64,000 bases of DNA from Roseomonas sp. (GTDB taxonomy: Bacteria > Pseudomonadota > Alphaproteobacteria > Acetobacterales > Acetobacteraceae): assembly GCA_020249925.1 (NCBI GenBank), contig JADCER010000016.1, positions 1 to 64,000 of the forward strand, given 5' to 3'. A model generated the notes under the pieces. The model worked only from the letters and a program-made list of their open reading frames with translations. It made no database searches and had not been told where the DNA came from. Below are positions 45,646 to 54,864 of this stretch, piece by piece; position 1 is the stretch's first letter, and each line of letters begins with the position of its first letter. A program made the translations under genes and the position numbers.

Positions 45646-46532
45646 AGTTTTGTCAATTCAGCTGAGAGAGAAACCGGCGCGGTGAAGCCGACTTCGCGCC
45701 TGAGCCGCCCGGTATGCGCCACCATATAGGCTGGTTCATTGGGCCGATCCGGCAAAGCCCCAAGCCGCAGCAGATAGGGTCGGCCAGCAATTTGCGCGAT
45801 CAGCCGCGCCATGGCGGCAATGCTGATCGGCGCGCCAGAGGCGATATTGACCGGCCCGGTAACATCGCTGATCGCGAGTGCGCTAATGGCCGCGGCAGCA
45901 ATTTGGGTGCTGATAAAATCACGCACCGGTCGGCCGGAAGAACATTGCGCTTCGCGGCCTGCACGGAGAGCGATCATGATGGAAGGCACCAGCCGTGCGG
46001 GGTTTTCGCCCTCACCGAACAAATGAAACAGCCGCGCCCAAGTCACGCTGAAACGCGCGCGGGCTTCAGCCATTTCCGTGAGGCGCCGCGCCAGCGCTGC
46101 CTTGGCTTCGCCATAAGGTGTGGCGGGGGCGATGGGCCGTGTTTCCGGCCAGGGAAAGGCATCTTCGCCCGCTTCAGTTGCGTATTCGGCGCAGGTGCCA
46201 ATTCCCACGAAGCGCCGCGTGCCGGCCTCTGCGGCATAGGCGGCAAGTACGGTGGAAGCTTCCAGCCAATCGGTATTTTCCGGTGCGGTCCAGAAGCGCC
46301 CATGCGCGACATACCAGGCGGTGTGGATGATGATGTCGGGCCGGATATCCCTGATCAGGCGCTGTGCGTCATTGCCGCGCAGCAGATCAACGCCATGCGC
46401 GGTGATGCCAGGGGGCGCGGGCAAAACATTGCGCGCCGTGATGTGTGTTTCAAATCCGCGCGCTTGCAGCAGCGCCGGGATATGCCGCCCAATAAAACCT
46501 GTCGCCCCGGTGACCAGAACGCGTTCAGCCAT
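45633..46532 (-). CDS. NAD-dependent sugar epimerase/dehydratase
   Basis: 299-aa extended short-chain dehydrogenase. The Rossmann GATGFIG is at residues 8-14, and the catalytic region is GIGTCAEY with the YxxxK pair in TPYGEAKAALAR. GARDFIS-type substrate loop is VRDFISTQIAAAAI. It probably epimerises, dehydrates or reduces a nucleotide sugar. It overlaps the upstream RmlC-like gene by 8 bp and forms a three-gene unit with it and a GT41-like transferase. Confidence 0.87.
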   Translation of the reverse strand: MAERVLVTGATGFIGRHIPALLQARGFETHITARNVLPAPPGITAHGVDLLRGNDAQRLIRDIRPDIIIHTAWYVAHGRFWTAPENTDWLEASTVLAAYAAEAGTRRFVGIGTCAEYATEAGEDAFPWPETRPIAPATPYGEAKAALARRLTEMAEARARFSVTWARLFHLFGEGENPARLVPSIMIALRAGREAQCSSGRPVRDFISTQIAAAAISALAISDVTGPVNIASGAPISIAAMARLIAQIAGRPYLLRLGALPDRPNEPAYMVAHTGRLRREVGFTAPVSLSAELTKLQIR

Positions 46533-47055
46533 GGATCAAGGGCCAGGCATTGTCGCGCGCGGAAATCACCTTGGGCTCAGCCGGCCAGGCAATGCCGAAA
46601 GCGGGATCATTCCAGCGTACCCCGCGCGCAAGGGCGGGCGCATAGGGCGTGTCAATCAGATATTCCACCACCACATCATCCGTCAGGCTCAGGAAGCCAT
46701 GCGCAATGCCGCGCGGCACAAAGACTGCGTTGTTCCTGCGGCTATCGAGCGTGATGGCGATATGGCGCAGATAGCTTGGCTGATCGGCGCGCAAATCCAC
46801 CAGCACATCAAACACCGCACCACGCACACAGCGGATCAGCTTCTGTTCTTCCGCAGGTGCCACTTGAAAATGCATGCCGCGCAAAGTGTGCTTCAGGGTG
46901 TTTTCCGAAAGGCTCGCCTGGATCGGCGTGAAGTCAATGCCGGCGGCGGTAAAACTTTCCCGGCACCAGCTGCGCAGAAAGGCGCCGCGTTCATCGCGCG
47001 CGGGGCTCGCTTCAATGCTGATAATGCCAGGGATGGCGGTTTCGGTGAAAATCAC
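46525..47055 (-). CDS. RmlC-like dTDP-sugar 3,5-epimerase
   Basis: 176-aa cupin epimerase. TLRGMHFQ holds the catalytic His, RGIAHGFLSL the active-site loop, and DTPYAPALARGVRWNDP the conserved Tyr and C-terminal signature. It inverts C3 and/or C5 of a 4-keto-deoxysugar nucleotide. It overlaps the GT gene stop by 4 bp and the epimerase gene by 8 bp. RmlA, RmlB and RmlD are not in the window, so rhamnose is not implied. Confidence 0.88.
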   Translation of the reverse strand: MIFTETAIPGIISIEASPARDERGAFLRSWCRESFTAAGIDFTPIQASLSENTLKHTLRGMHFQVAPAEEQKLIRCVRGAVFDVLVDLRADQPSYLRHIAITLDSRRNNAVFVPRGIAHGFLSLTDDVVVEYLIDTPYAPALARGVRWNDPAFGIAWPAEPKVISARDNAWPLIHG

Positions 47056-49430
47056 AAGGCGCAGACCTCGGCCGCCTTGTCGTAAAAGGCCTTGCCAAAG
47101 CGCGCGGGCTGGCCGAGTGGCATGGCGCGGATCATATCGCGCAGCCCATGGCGCAGCACGCGCCGGCGCGGCACATCGGCGGCCAATTCGGCAGCCTTTT
47201 CGATATAGTCTTCAATACTGAAGGTGGCCATGTCGCCAATGCCGGCATTGGACAGGTTGGAATAGGAAAGCCGCTCGGCAAAGCCAGGCCCCACGAGGGA
47301 AACGCAGGGCACGCCCATCCAAATGCTTTCGCAGGTGGTGGTGCCGCCCACATGCGGCAGCGTATCAAGCGAGATATCCATCTTGTTGTAATGCGGCAAA
47401 TGCTTGCCACGCACGCCAACAAACTCGATCCGGTCCGGGTCCACATCTCGTGCGGCGAAGGCAGCGCGGGTGTTTTCCAGGAAGGACGGACCACCCGCTT
47501 CGGGGCGAATGAAGATAAAGCGCGAATTGGGCACGCGGCGCAAAACGGCGGCCCAGGTATCAATGCAAAGTTTTGTGTATTTATAGGGATTATTGGCGGT
47601 GCCGAAAGTGACATAGCCGCGCCGATCTTGCGGGATTTCAAGATCAATCGGCACTTCATAAAAGCCAAGCCGCCCACCCACCGTCACCCAGGTTTCCGGC
47701 AATTCAAACGGCTTTTCGATCAGCAGGCGCGGGTCTTCCGGCTTGATATAGGGATCCACCAGAATGTAATCGATTGTCTCAAGCCCCGCCGAATGCGGAT
47801 AGCCAAGCCAACTGCCGCCCAGCCGCGCGGGGCGATAGGCCATGACTTCCAGCTTGTTCATGGCCGTGCTGCCGCCCAATTCGAACAGCAGATCAAGATT
47901 ATCCTTGGCGATATCGGCTGCCACCTGATCATCCGGGCGATAGGGCCACCAGCGGAAATTCGTGGATTTTTCAAGCTCTGCCTGAATGACATCGCGTTCC
48001 CCTTCGTAGAAGGAATAGCAAAACACCTCAAAGCGGTCGCGGTCATAGGCTTCAAGCAGCGGCATGCAGAAATAGGTGACGGGGTGGTTGCGCAAATCAC
48101 TGGAAAGAAAACCGATGCGCCATTTGCGCGGCATATGCAGCGCGGGGGCGGGCGGCAAAGGCTTGATGCGCTTTTGTACGCCACGGCCCCAATTGCGGTG
48201 CCATTCCACAATGCCGATGCGTTCTTCCAGGCTATGCACCTGGCCCAATTCGTAATGGACGGAAGAATGCCGCCCTTCCGCCTGCCAATACGGCAGCAAT
48301 GAGGGGATGGAACCGGTCGCCTCCAATTGCTCCAGATCCATCACGCGCTGGAATACGGTGCGCAAGGAACGCGAATTGCGCGCGACCTGATCTGGGTGGC
48401 GCTTCATGAAATCCAGCGAAAGCCGATAGGATTCCTCCAAATGCGCAGCTTCGCTGTCATAACGGCTGCGTGAGAGGCTTTCGATATAGGCGGATTGCAC
48501 ATCGGCCGCATCGGGATTGGCCTCATGCGCGCGTTTCAGCGCTTCATTCGCCAGGCGCCGATCGCCATCCCCCACCATGCGGGACAGGAAAAGATTGGCC
48601 TGCCTGTCGCCCGGGTCTTCGGCCAGAATGCCATCAATCACGGCGCGGGATTCCTCGCGCCGGCCAAGGCGCAGCAGCATGCGCGCATGCATGACATCAA
48701 GGGTGCGGTCGCCCTGGCGGAATTGCCGCGCGCGCGCCACCACGGGGATGGCGGCTTCGATATCGCCGGCATCAATCAACAGCCCCATCAGATCCTGCAG
48801 CGTATTCTGATCCTTGGGCTGGAATTCAAAGGCTTTCAGGAAGCTTGCGCGCGCGGCTTCGGCATTGTTCAGGACACGCTGCATACGCCCAAGCAGGCGC
48901 CATAATTCGCCATTGCGCGGGTCAAGCCGGACAGCGCCCTGAAAGGCCTCGGCGGCGGCGGCGTAATTGCCGCGCGCTTCTTCCGCATTGCCCAGATTCT
49001 GCCAGGGGGATGGGTTTTTCGGTTCAAGCTTCTGCGCGGCCTTCAGCGTGGCAATGGCTTCATCATGGCGCCCGGCGCGCTTCAGCATCACGCCCAGCAG
49101 ATTGGTCAGCGCGAAATCCTTGGGCTTGCGCGCCTGTACCGGCGCGACAAGTTCCGCCGCTTCGGCATGGCGCCCGGCAGCGGACAGCGCCAGCGCATAG
49201 GGGGTGCAAATCGCCGCCACCGGCACGCCATGGGCCAAGGCCTTTGCAAAGGCGTCCGCAGCCTCCCCATGGCGGCCTGTGCCGGCCAGCAGGGCCGCCA
49301 ATTGCTGCCAGGCCGCGCCATTGGCGGGCTGTTCCGCAAGCCGCGCGCGGAGGGTTTCTTCCAGCCGCGCCTGATCGGCCGGGGCAAGCGAAGTCTGGGC
49401 CGGTTTGGCCGGGCGAGGCTTTTGCCGCAT
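47052..49430 (-). CDS. TPR-containing GT41/SPINDLY-like glycosyltransferase
   Basis: About 792-aa cytoplasmic transferase related to O-GlcNAc transferase. Residues about 20-330 form TPR repeats (AIATLKAAQKLEPKNPSPWQ, AAEAFQGAVRLDPRNGELWR). The catalytic half starts near IGFLSSDLRNHPVTYF, carrying the family His, and continues to YVTFGTANNPYKYT, IEFVGVRGKHLPHYNKMDIS and HVGGTTTCESIWMGVP. It likely glycosylates proteins. ATG at 49430 preferred over TTG at 49451, which lacks an RBS. Upstream of the epimerases on one transcript. Confidence 0.88.
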   Translation of the reverse strand: MRQKPRPAKPAQTSLAPADQARLEETLRARLAEQPANGAAWQQLAALLAGTGRHGEAADAFAKALAHGVPVAAICTPYALALSAAGRHAEAAELVAPVQARKPKDFALTNLLGVMLKRAGRHDEAIATLKAAQKLEPKNPSPWQNLGNAEEARGNYAAAAEAFQGAVRLDPRNGELWRLLGRMQRVLNNAEAARASFLKAFEFQPKDQNTLQDLMGLLIDAGDIEAAIPVVARARQFRQGDRTLDVMHARMLLRLGRREESRAVIDGILAEDPGDRQANLFLSRMVGDGDRRLANEALKRAHEANPDAADVQSAYIESLSRSRYDSEAAHLEESYRLSLDFMKRHPDQVARNSRSLRTVFQRVMDLEQLEATGSIPSLLPYWQAEGRHSSVHYELGQVHSLEERIGIVEWHRNWGRGVQKRIKPLPPAPALHMPRKWRIGFLSSDLRNHPVTYFCMPLLEAYDRDRFEVFCYSFYEGERDVIQAELEKSTNFRWWPYRPDDQVAADIAKDNLDLLFELGGSTAMNKLEVMAYRPARLGGSWLGYPHSAGLETIDYILVDPYIKPEDPRLLIEKPFELPETWVTVGGRLGFYEVPIDLEIPQDRRGYVTFGTANNPYKYTKLCIDTWAAVLRRVPNSRFIFIRPEAGGPSFLENTRAAFAARDVDPDRIEFVGVRGKHLPHYNKMDISLDTLPHVGGTTTCESIWMGVPCVSLVGPGFAERLSYSNLSNAGIGDMATFSIEDYIEKAAELAADVPRRRVLRHGLRDMIRAMPLGQPARFGKAFYDKAAEVCAL

Positions 49431-49586
49431 GCGGCGGATCGAATCCCTCAATGGCGTGACGATGGGATTACTGGTCTATCACCCGTCCCTGCCCTTGGCC
49501 AAACCGAAAGCCCTTTGGCGACTCGGCAGGCGCGTTGTTTCCCGCCGCGTGCCCCGGTATGGTCGCGGCGAATCAGGGAACAAGAC

Positions 49587-51569
49587 ATGAACGATCTTTT
49601 CGGTCGCGGAGGTCCTCGGAAGGGGGGGGCCGGGCAGCAGGATGGCTATTCCGCCAAGGATATCGAAGTGCTGGAGGGGCTGGAGCCCGTCCGCCGCCGC
49701 CCCGGCATGTATGTTGGCGGCACGGATGAAAACGCGCTGCATCATCTGGCGTCTGAGATCATTGATAACGCGATGGATGAGGCCGTGGCCGGCCATGCCG
49801 ACCGCATTGAGGTAACGCTGGAAGCCGATAACTGGCTGACCGTGCGCGATAATGGCCGCGGCATTCCGGTGGACCCGCATCCGCGCTTCCCGAAGCTCAG
49901 CGCGCTGGAAGTGATCCTGACCACGCTGCATTCGGGGGGCAAATTCTCCGGCAAGGCCTATGACACTTCGGGCGGCTTGCACGGCGTTGGTTCATCGGTG
50001 GTGAATGCGCTGTCCGAGCGGCTGGAGGTTGAGGTCGCGCGTGACCGGACGCTCTTCACCCAGGCCTATTCGCGCGGCAATGCGATCACGAAGCTGAAGG
50101 ATGCCGGCGCGGTACAAAATCGTCGTGGCACCACCATTCGCTTCAAACCCGATCCGGAGATTTTCGCCAAACACAGCTTCCGCCCGGAACGGCTGTATCG
50201 CTTCTGCCGATCCAAGGCGTATTTGTATCGCGGCGTTGAAATCCGCTGGGCCTGTGATCCCGCGCTGATCAAGGATGAAACGCCCGCGCAGGCCGTGCTG
50301 CATTTTCCGGGTGGGCTTTCTGACTTTCTCACCGCCGCGCTGGAAGGCCGGCCCACTGTGGTGCCTGCCGCCTGGGCGGGCGATGCCGAATTTCCCGAAG
50401 GCGCGGGGCGGGTTGAATGGGCGGCAAGCTGGGTGGAACGGGGCGATGGGTTCTTGAACACCTATGCCAATACCATCCCAACCCCGCAGGGCGGCACGCA
50501 TGAAGCGGGCTTCCGTACCGCGCTGGTCAAGGGCCTGCGCGCCTATGGCGAACTCAAGAAGGAAAAGCGCGCGGCCAATGTGACCGCGGAAGATTTGCTC
50601 GGCCCCATTGCGGGCATGCTTTCGGTTTTCATCCGCGAACCGCAATTCCAGGGCCAGACGAAGGATAAGCTCACCAGCCCGGAAGCGGCGCGGTTGGTGG
50701 AAGCGGCCTTGCGCGATCATTTCGATCATTGGCTGGCGGGTGATCCGGCCAACGCCGATAATCTCCTCGCCTTCGCGATTGAACGGGCGGAGGAAAGGCT
50801 GCGCCGCCGCGCGGAGAAAGACACGCCGCGCAAGACTGCAACGCGCAAGTTGCGTCTGCCCGGCAAGCTTTCCGATTGCGCGCGCGAAAGCGCCGATGGG
50901 ACAGAGCTTTTCCTGGTGGAGGGTGATTCCGCCGGCGGTTCGGCCAAACAGGCGCGTGACCGTGAAACCCAGGCCGTATTGCCGCTACGCGGCAAGATCC
51001 TGAATGTCGCCAGCGCCAGCGTGGAAAAGCTGCGCCAGAATCAGGAATTGAAGGATCTGATCGAAGCGCTGGGGTGTGGTGTTGGTGATCGGTTCGATAT
51101 CGCCAAGCTGCGCTATGGGCGCGTTGTGATCATGACCGATGCGGATGTGGATGGCGCGCATATCGCGGCGCTGTTGCTGACCTTCTTCTATCGCGAATTG
51201 CCGGAATTGGTGCGCCAGGGCCGCGTGTTTTTGGCGCAACCGCCGCTTTACCGCCTGCAAGCAAGCGGTGTTTCGGTTTATGCGATGGATGATGCGGATC
51301 GCGAACGTGTGCTCAAGGCGCGTTTCAAATCCAACCAAAAGGTCGAAGTCAGCCGCTTCAAGGGGCTTGGCGAAATGCCGCCGGCGGCACTCAAGGAAAC
51401 CACCATGGACCCGAAGAAGCGCACGCTGCTCCGCGTGATGCTGGCGCCGGAAGATCGGTCCTTTACCAGTGAAAGGGTGGAAGAATTGATGGGCCGCCGC
51501 CCGGAATTGCGCTTCCGTTTCATTCAGGAAAATGCCGGGCGCATCGCTGCCGAAGCTTTGGATGCTTGA
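49587..51569 (+). CDS. parE: ParE, DNA topoisomerase IV subunit B
   Basis: 660-aa type IIA topoisomerase ATPase subunit that decatenates chromosomes with ParC. GHKL motifs are EIIDNAMDEA, DNGRGIPV and GGLHGVGSSVVNALS; the Toprim motif is EGDSAGGSAKQARDRETQ and the acidic DADVDGAHIAALL. The short length and lack of the GyrB insertion favour ParE over GyrB. ATG at 49587 has AGGGA upstream; the large open frame before it is antisense to the GT gene. Confidence 0.94.
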   Translation: MNDLFGRGGPRKGGAGQQDGYSAKDIEVLEGLEPVRRRPGMYVGGTDENALHHLASEIIDNAMDEAVAGHADRIEVTLEADNWLTVRDNGRGIPVDPHPRFPKLSALEVILTTLHSGGKFSGKAYDTSGGLHGVGSSVVNALSERLEVEVARDRTLFTQAYSRGNAITKLKDAGAVQNRRGTTIRFKPDPEIFAKHSFRPERLYRFCRSKAYLYRGVEIRWACDPALIKDETPAQAVLHFPGGLSDFLTAALEGRPTVVPAAWAGDAEFPEGAGRVEWAASWVERGDGFLNTYANTIPTPQGGTHEAGFRTALVKGLRAYGELKKEKRAANVTAEDLLGPIAGMLSVFIREPQFQGQTKDKLTSPEAARLVEAALRDHFDHWLAGDPANADNLLAFAIERAEERLRRRAEKDTPRKTATRKLRLPGKLSDCARESADGTELFLVEGDSAGGSAKQARDRETQAVLPLRGKILNVASASVEKLRQNQELKDLIEALGCGVGDRFDIAKLRYGRVVIMTDADVDGAHIAALLLTFFYRELPELVRQGRVFLAQPPLYRLQASGVSVYAMDDADRERVLKARFKSNQKVEVSRFKGLGEMPPAALKETTMDPKKRTLLRVMLAPEDRSFTSERVEELMGRRPELRFRFIQENAGRIAAEALDA

Positions 51570-51575
51570 AGCACG

Positions 51576-53318
51576 TTACGCAGCAAAAGCCTGGGTACGC
51601 ACCAGCCGCGCATAAAGCCCATCGGCTTCCATCAATTCCTGATGATTGCCCTGTTCCACCGCGCGCCCGCCATCCATCACCACAATCCGGTCCGCATCGC
51701 GCACAGTTGCGAGCCGATGCGCGATCACCAGCGTGGTGCGGCCCTGGCGCAGCCGCGCCAGCGCTTCCTGCACCAGGGCTTCGTTTTCCGCATCAAGCGC
51801 GCTGGTCGCTTCATCCAGCAGCAGCACGCGCGGATCACGCAGCAGCGCGCGCGCAAGCGCCAGGCGCTGACGCTGCCCACCCGATAGCCGATTGCCGCCG
51901 GGGCCGAGTTCGGTTTGATAGCCCGCCGGCAAGGCGCTGATGAAATCATGCGCGGCGGCAGCGCGGGCGGCGGCCTCAACCTGCTCTGCGGTCGCCCCCG
52001 GTCGGCCACAGGCGATATTGGCGAAAGCCGTGTCTTCGAAAATCACCGCATCCTGCCCGACATAGGCGAGTGAATCGCGCAAGGCTTCAAGCGTGATGGC
52101 GCGGATATCCACGCCATCCAGCAAGACGCGCCCTTCCGTCACATCATAAAGCCGCGGCACCAGAGCAAGGGCGGTGGATTTACCCGCGCCGGATGGGCCG
52201 ACAAGTGCCACTGTCTGGCCCGGTTCGGCGGTGAAACTCAGGCCCGCAAGCGCTGCATCCGGTACGCCTTCATAGCGAAAGCCCACCGCATCAAAGGCAA
52301 TGCGCCCACCGCCCGCCGGAAGTGCTGCGGGGCTTGCGGGGCTCGTGATCCGGCGTGGTGTGTCAACCACGCCGAAAACCCGCGCGAGGCCAGCCAAACC
52401 TTCCTGCAATGCCGCATTCAAGGACCCGAGCGCACGCACCGGCCGGGCGGCAATCAGCACCGCGGCGACAAAGCCGGTGAATTCGCCAATGGTGCCCTGC
52501 CCGCTCGCGACCCGATAGCCAACCGCGAAAAGCACCGCCGCCACCGCCAAGCCGCCCAGCACTTCCAGCATGGGATCAAGCGAAGCGCGCGTGCGTTGGA
52601 TGGCGAAAACACTCTCCCGCAGGCGGGTGAACAGCGTATTGGCGCGCGCTTCCTCGGCCGCTTCCAGCCGATAACTGCGCACCACCCGCGCCGCGCCAAA
52701 GCTTTCCGTAAGCCGCGTGGCCGCATCCCCCACGCGATCCTGCATGCCGCCCGAGGCACGGCGGATGCGCTTGCCAAGCTTCAGGATCGGCACCACGGCA
52801 ATCGGGTAAAGCAGCGCCGCGATCAAGGACATTTGCCAATCAAGCCAGAGCATGGACCCGATCAGGCCAATCAGAGTCAGCACATCGGCGATGGCATTGA
52901 TGGATCTTTGCAGCGCTTCGCGGATCAGCCCGGCATCGGTGGTAAAGCGCGCGGCATGGCGCGCCGGCGCATCCCGCGCCACATCGGCAAGATCCGCCCA
53001 GGTGAGCGCCTTGAACAAATCGCGCTGCAGGTTTTCCACCACGCGCAGCACCACGGATTGAATGGCCACCGCCTGGCCGAATTGCGCCAAGGCTTTCAGC
53101 GATGTCACCAGAATGATGACGCCCGGGATCAGCCAGAGCACGCGCTGATCGCCCGCCGTGAACAGGTCAAAGGCCTGCTGGATGACGATGGGGTAAAGCG
53201 CGGTGGCGCCGGAGACGCCCAGCGTGCAGAGCAGCGCCAGCAGGATGCCCCTGCCATGCTGACGGACATAATCGCGCCAAAGCCGAAGCGTCAGCCCGCG
53301 GGTGGAGGTATCATTCAT
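51576..53318 (-). CDS. MsbA/LmrA-type ABC exporter, fused
   Basis: 580-aa half-transporter: six membrane helices in residues about 20-300, then an ATPase domain with Walker A GPSGAGKSTAL, Q-loop, signature LSGGQRQRLALARAL, Walker B VLLLDEATSALD and H-loop IAHRLATV. The type suggests flipping of lipid A, other lipids or hydrophobic drugs; the sequence alone does not separate these. It is a single gene, convergent with parE at a 6-bp gap. Confidence 0.88.
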   Translation of the reverse strand: MNDTSTRGLTLRLWRDYVRQHGRGILLALLCTLGVSGATALYPIVIQQAFDLFTAGDQRVLWLIPGVIILVTSLKALAQFGQAVAIQSVVLRVVENLQRDLFKALTWADLADVARDAPARHAARFTTDAGLIREALQRSINAIADVLTLIGLIGSMLWLDWQMSLIAALLYPIAVVPILKLGKRIRRASGGMQDRVGDAATRLTESFGAARVVRSYRLEAAEEARANTLFTRLRESVFAIQRTRASLDPMLEVLGGLAVAAVLFAVGYRVASGQGTIGEFTGFVAAVLIAARPVRALGSLNAALQEGLAGLARVFGVVDTPRRITSPASPAALPAGGGRIAFDAVGFRYEGVPDAALAGLSFTAEPGQTVALVGPSGAGKSTALALVPRLYDVTEGRVLLDGVDIRAITLEALRDSLAYVGQDAVIFEDTAFANIACGRPGATAEQVEAAARAAAAHDFISALPAGYQTELGPGGNRLSGGQRQRLALARALLRDPRVLLLDEATSALDAENEALVQEALARLRQGRTTLVIAHRLATVRDADRIVVMDGGRAVEQGNHQELMEADGLYARLVRTQAFAA

Positions 53319-53452
53319 GTTGCGCCGCTTATAGCGCCGGATGGGCCGATGGCGATAAGGGCTTGCAAAACGGCGTGCCCGGTGATAGTTCTTGTTATGT
53401 TCCTGTTTGGCGCGGTCGGATCCCCATTTTGCCGCGCCAGCCCAGTGAGTTC

Positions 53453-53475
53453 GGGGGAAGGGCTGCCCTTCCCCC
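53453..53475. repeat. Perfect 11-bp hairpin in leader of the split permease
   Basis: GGGGGAAGGGC (53453-53463) and GCCCTTCCCCC (53465-53475) separated by one base. It lies 44 bp before the permease GTG start in a 200-bp spacer. Its G/C-run style recalls the hairpins of the 42.55-kb element. Could be a leader attenuator or a small dispersed repeat. Confidence 0.5.
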
Positions 53476-53518
53476 GCCCTCTCTTGCGCGCCTTGCTCCT
53501 GTCTTGCAGGTTGCCCGC

Positions 53519-54046
53519 GTGTTGAATGCGCTCCGCCGCCACGCCTCGCTCGTGGTCATTTCCCTGATCGCCGTGACCGCTGGGTTTGCGACCTTGCAGC
53601 TAAGGGGTGCGGATGCCTTCATGGCAGCGCTTTGGCATGCCTGGGACTTGTTCCTGTTCATCGTGCCGTCCTTGGTGGCGGGCTTGCTCCTGGCGTCCGC
53701 GCTTCGGCAATTGCTTTCCCCGGATGCGCTGGCGCGCTGGATGGGGGCAGAAAGCGGGATTTTTGGCCTGTTTATCGCAACGCTGGTCGGCACGCTTTCA
53801 CCGGGCGGTCCCATGGCCGCCTTTCCGCTGGTGCTGGTGCTGGCGGGTGCCGGGGCGGATCGGGGCGCGCTGGTCGCCTTCATCCTGGCCTGGTCGCTCA
53901 ATGGCTTTCAAAAACTGCTGGTCTATGAGGCGCCGCTGCTCGGCCTTGATTTCGCAATGCTGCGCACGTTGATCACCTTCCCCATGCCGATGATCGCGGG
54001 CTGGATCGCGCGGCGTGTGCCGATTGCGTGGGAGCCGCCGAAATGA
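53519..54046 (+). CDS. Half-size permease, N-terminal half (COG0701-like)
   Basis: 175-aa protein with about five membrane helices, ending in VPIAWEPPK. The motif GTLSPGGPMAAFPLVLVLAG followed by FILAWSLNGFQKLLVYE is the repeated core of DUF318/COG0701 permeases. Those are normally about 320-350 aa with two such cores. The start is likely GTG at 53519, 9 bases after CAGG; TTG at 53522 also possible. The stop overlaps the next gene (ATGA), which encodes the second core. Substrate unknown; relatives include metalloid exporters. Confidence 0.72.
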   Translation: MLNALRRHASLVVISLIAVTAGFATLQLRGADAFMAALWHAWDLFLFIVPSLVAGLLLASALRQLLSPDALARWMGAESGIFGLFIATLVGTLSPGGPMAAFPLVLVLAGAGADRGALVAFILAWSLNGFQKLLVYEAPLLGLDFAMLRTLITFPMPMIAGWIARRVPIAWEPPK

Positions 54047-54558
54047 GCGGGCCGCAAATCATCCTTTGGGTCATTGCGCTGGCAGTGCTGGCGGTTTGCA
54101 TGCGTCGCGGCATGCCCCAGGCGCGGCGTGCGGTGGCCGAGACCAATCGCGGCTTTTGGCGCATCCTGCCCATGTTCTGCGTGGCGCTGCCCATGGCAGC
54201 GTTCTTGTCGGAGCTTGTGCCGGCCGATATCGCCACCGCCTGGCTTGGCGATGATTCTGGGCTTTCAGGGATTATGATCGCGTCCTTGGCGGGCGGCATC
54301 ATGCCGGGTGGGCCTTTCGTGACCTTTCCGCTGGTGATTACCTTCAGCAAGGCCGGCGCTGGGGTGGCGCAAATGACCGCGCTGCTCACGGCCTGGTCGG
54401 TCTATGCGCTGCACCGCATTCTGACCTGGGAATACCCGGTGCTGGGCTGGCGCTTTGTGGCGCTGCGCTTGGCGTCGTCCTTTTTCCTGCCGGTGCTGGC
54501 GGGCTTGATCATGCAGGCGCTGCTGCCGTTTTTTGCGATCAATCTGGCGGCGCCTTGA
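54043..54558 (+). CDS. Half-size permease, C-terminal half (COG0701-like)
   Basis: 171-aa protein with about five membrane helices. GGIMPGGPFVTFPLVITFS and LTAWSVYALHRILTWEYPVLG match the core of the preceding gene at equal spacing, so the two products are paralogous halves. ATG overlaps the previous stop by 4 bp, guaranteeing coupled synthesis and suggesting a heterodimer. Not a frameshift by appearance: each half has a clean start and stop and a complete helix set. Confidence 0.72.
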   Translation: MSGPQIILWVIALAVLAVCMRRGMPQARRAVAETNRGFWRILPMFCVALPMAAFLSELVPADIATAWLGDDSGLSGIMIASLAGGIMPGGPFVTFPLVITFSKAGAGVAQMTALLTAWSVYALHRILTWEYPVLGWRFVALRLASSFFLPVLAGLIMQALLPFFAINLAAP

Positions 54559-54597
54559 GCCTGTTCTTCGCGCCGAGCTGCGGCGGCGACGCGGAAG

Positions 54598-54804
54598 CTA
54601 GCCCTGGTCTTTAAGTTTCCTGAAAGTCTTTATGGCGACATTCAAAAACAGGACTGTGGCAAGCCCGATGACTACACTGATCAAACCTTTGATGAGGATG
54701 GTTTGCTCGTGAAAAAACATTTGCGTCACTGTCATTCCAATAATAACTGAAACTCCGGCTACCATGCCATTCCCGATGTTAAACTGAGGTGTTTCTTCAG
54801 TCAT
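54598..54804 (-). CDS. Small two-helix membrane protein, unknown
   Basis: 68-aa unrecognised protein with two hydrophobic segments (MVAGVSVIIGMTVTQMFF and GLISVVIGLATVLFLNVAI) and a basic C-terminus KTFRKLKDQG. ATG at 54804 with GGAGA about ten bases upstream. The DNA is clearly AT-richer than all neighbouring genes and uses AT-ending codons freely, which suggests foreign origin. Paired with the next small gene on the same strand, 60 bp apart. Confidence 0.55.
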   Translation of the reverse strand: MTEETPQFNIGNGMVAGVSVIIGMTVTQMFFHEQTILIKGLISVVIGLATVLFLNVAIKTFRKLKDQG

Positions 54805-54864
54805 GGCTTGTGGTCTCCATCGAAAAGCCTCCACGCTCAAAACCGCGAAGAGGCAGCGCTGCGA

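Noticed and set aside
49065-49586. N-terminal extension of parE
   Set aside because: Antisense to the GT41 gene; the ParE family N-terminus begins at the ATG at 49587 with its own RBS.
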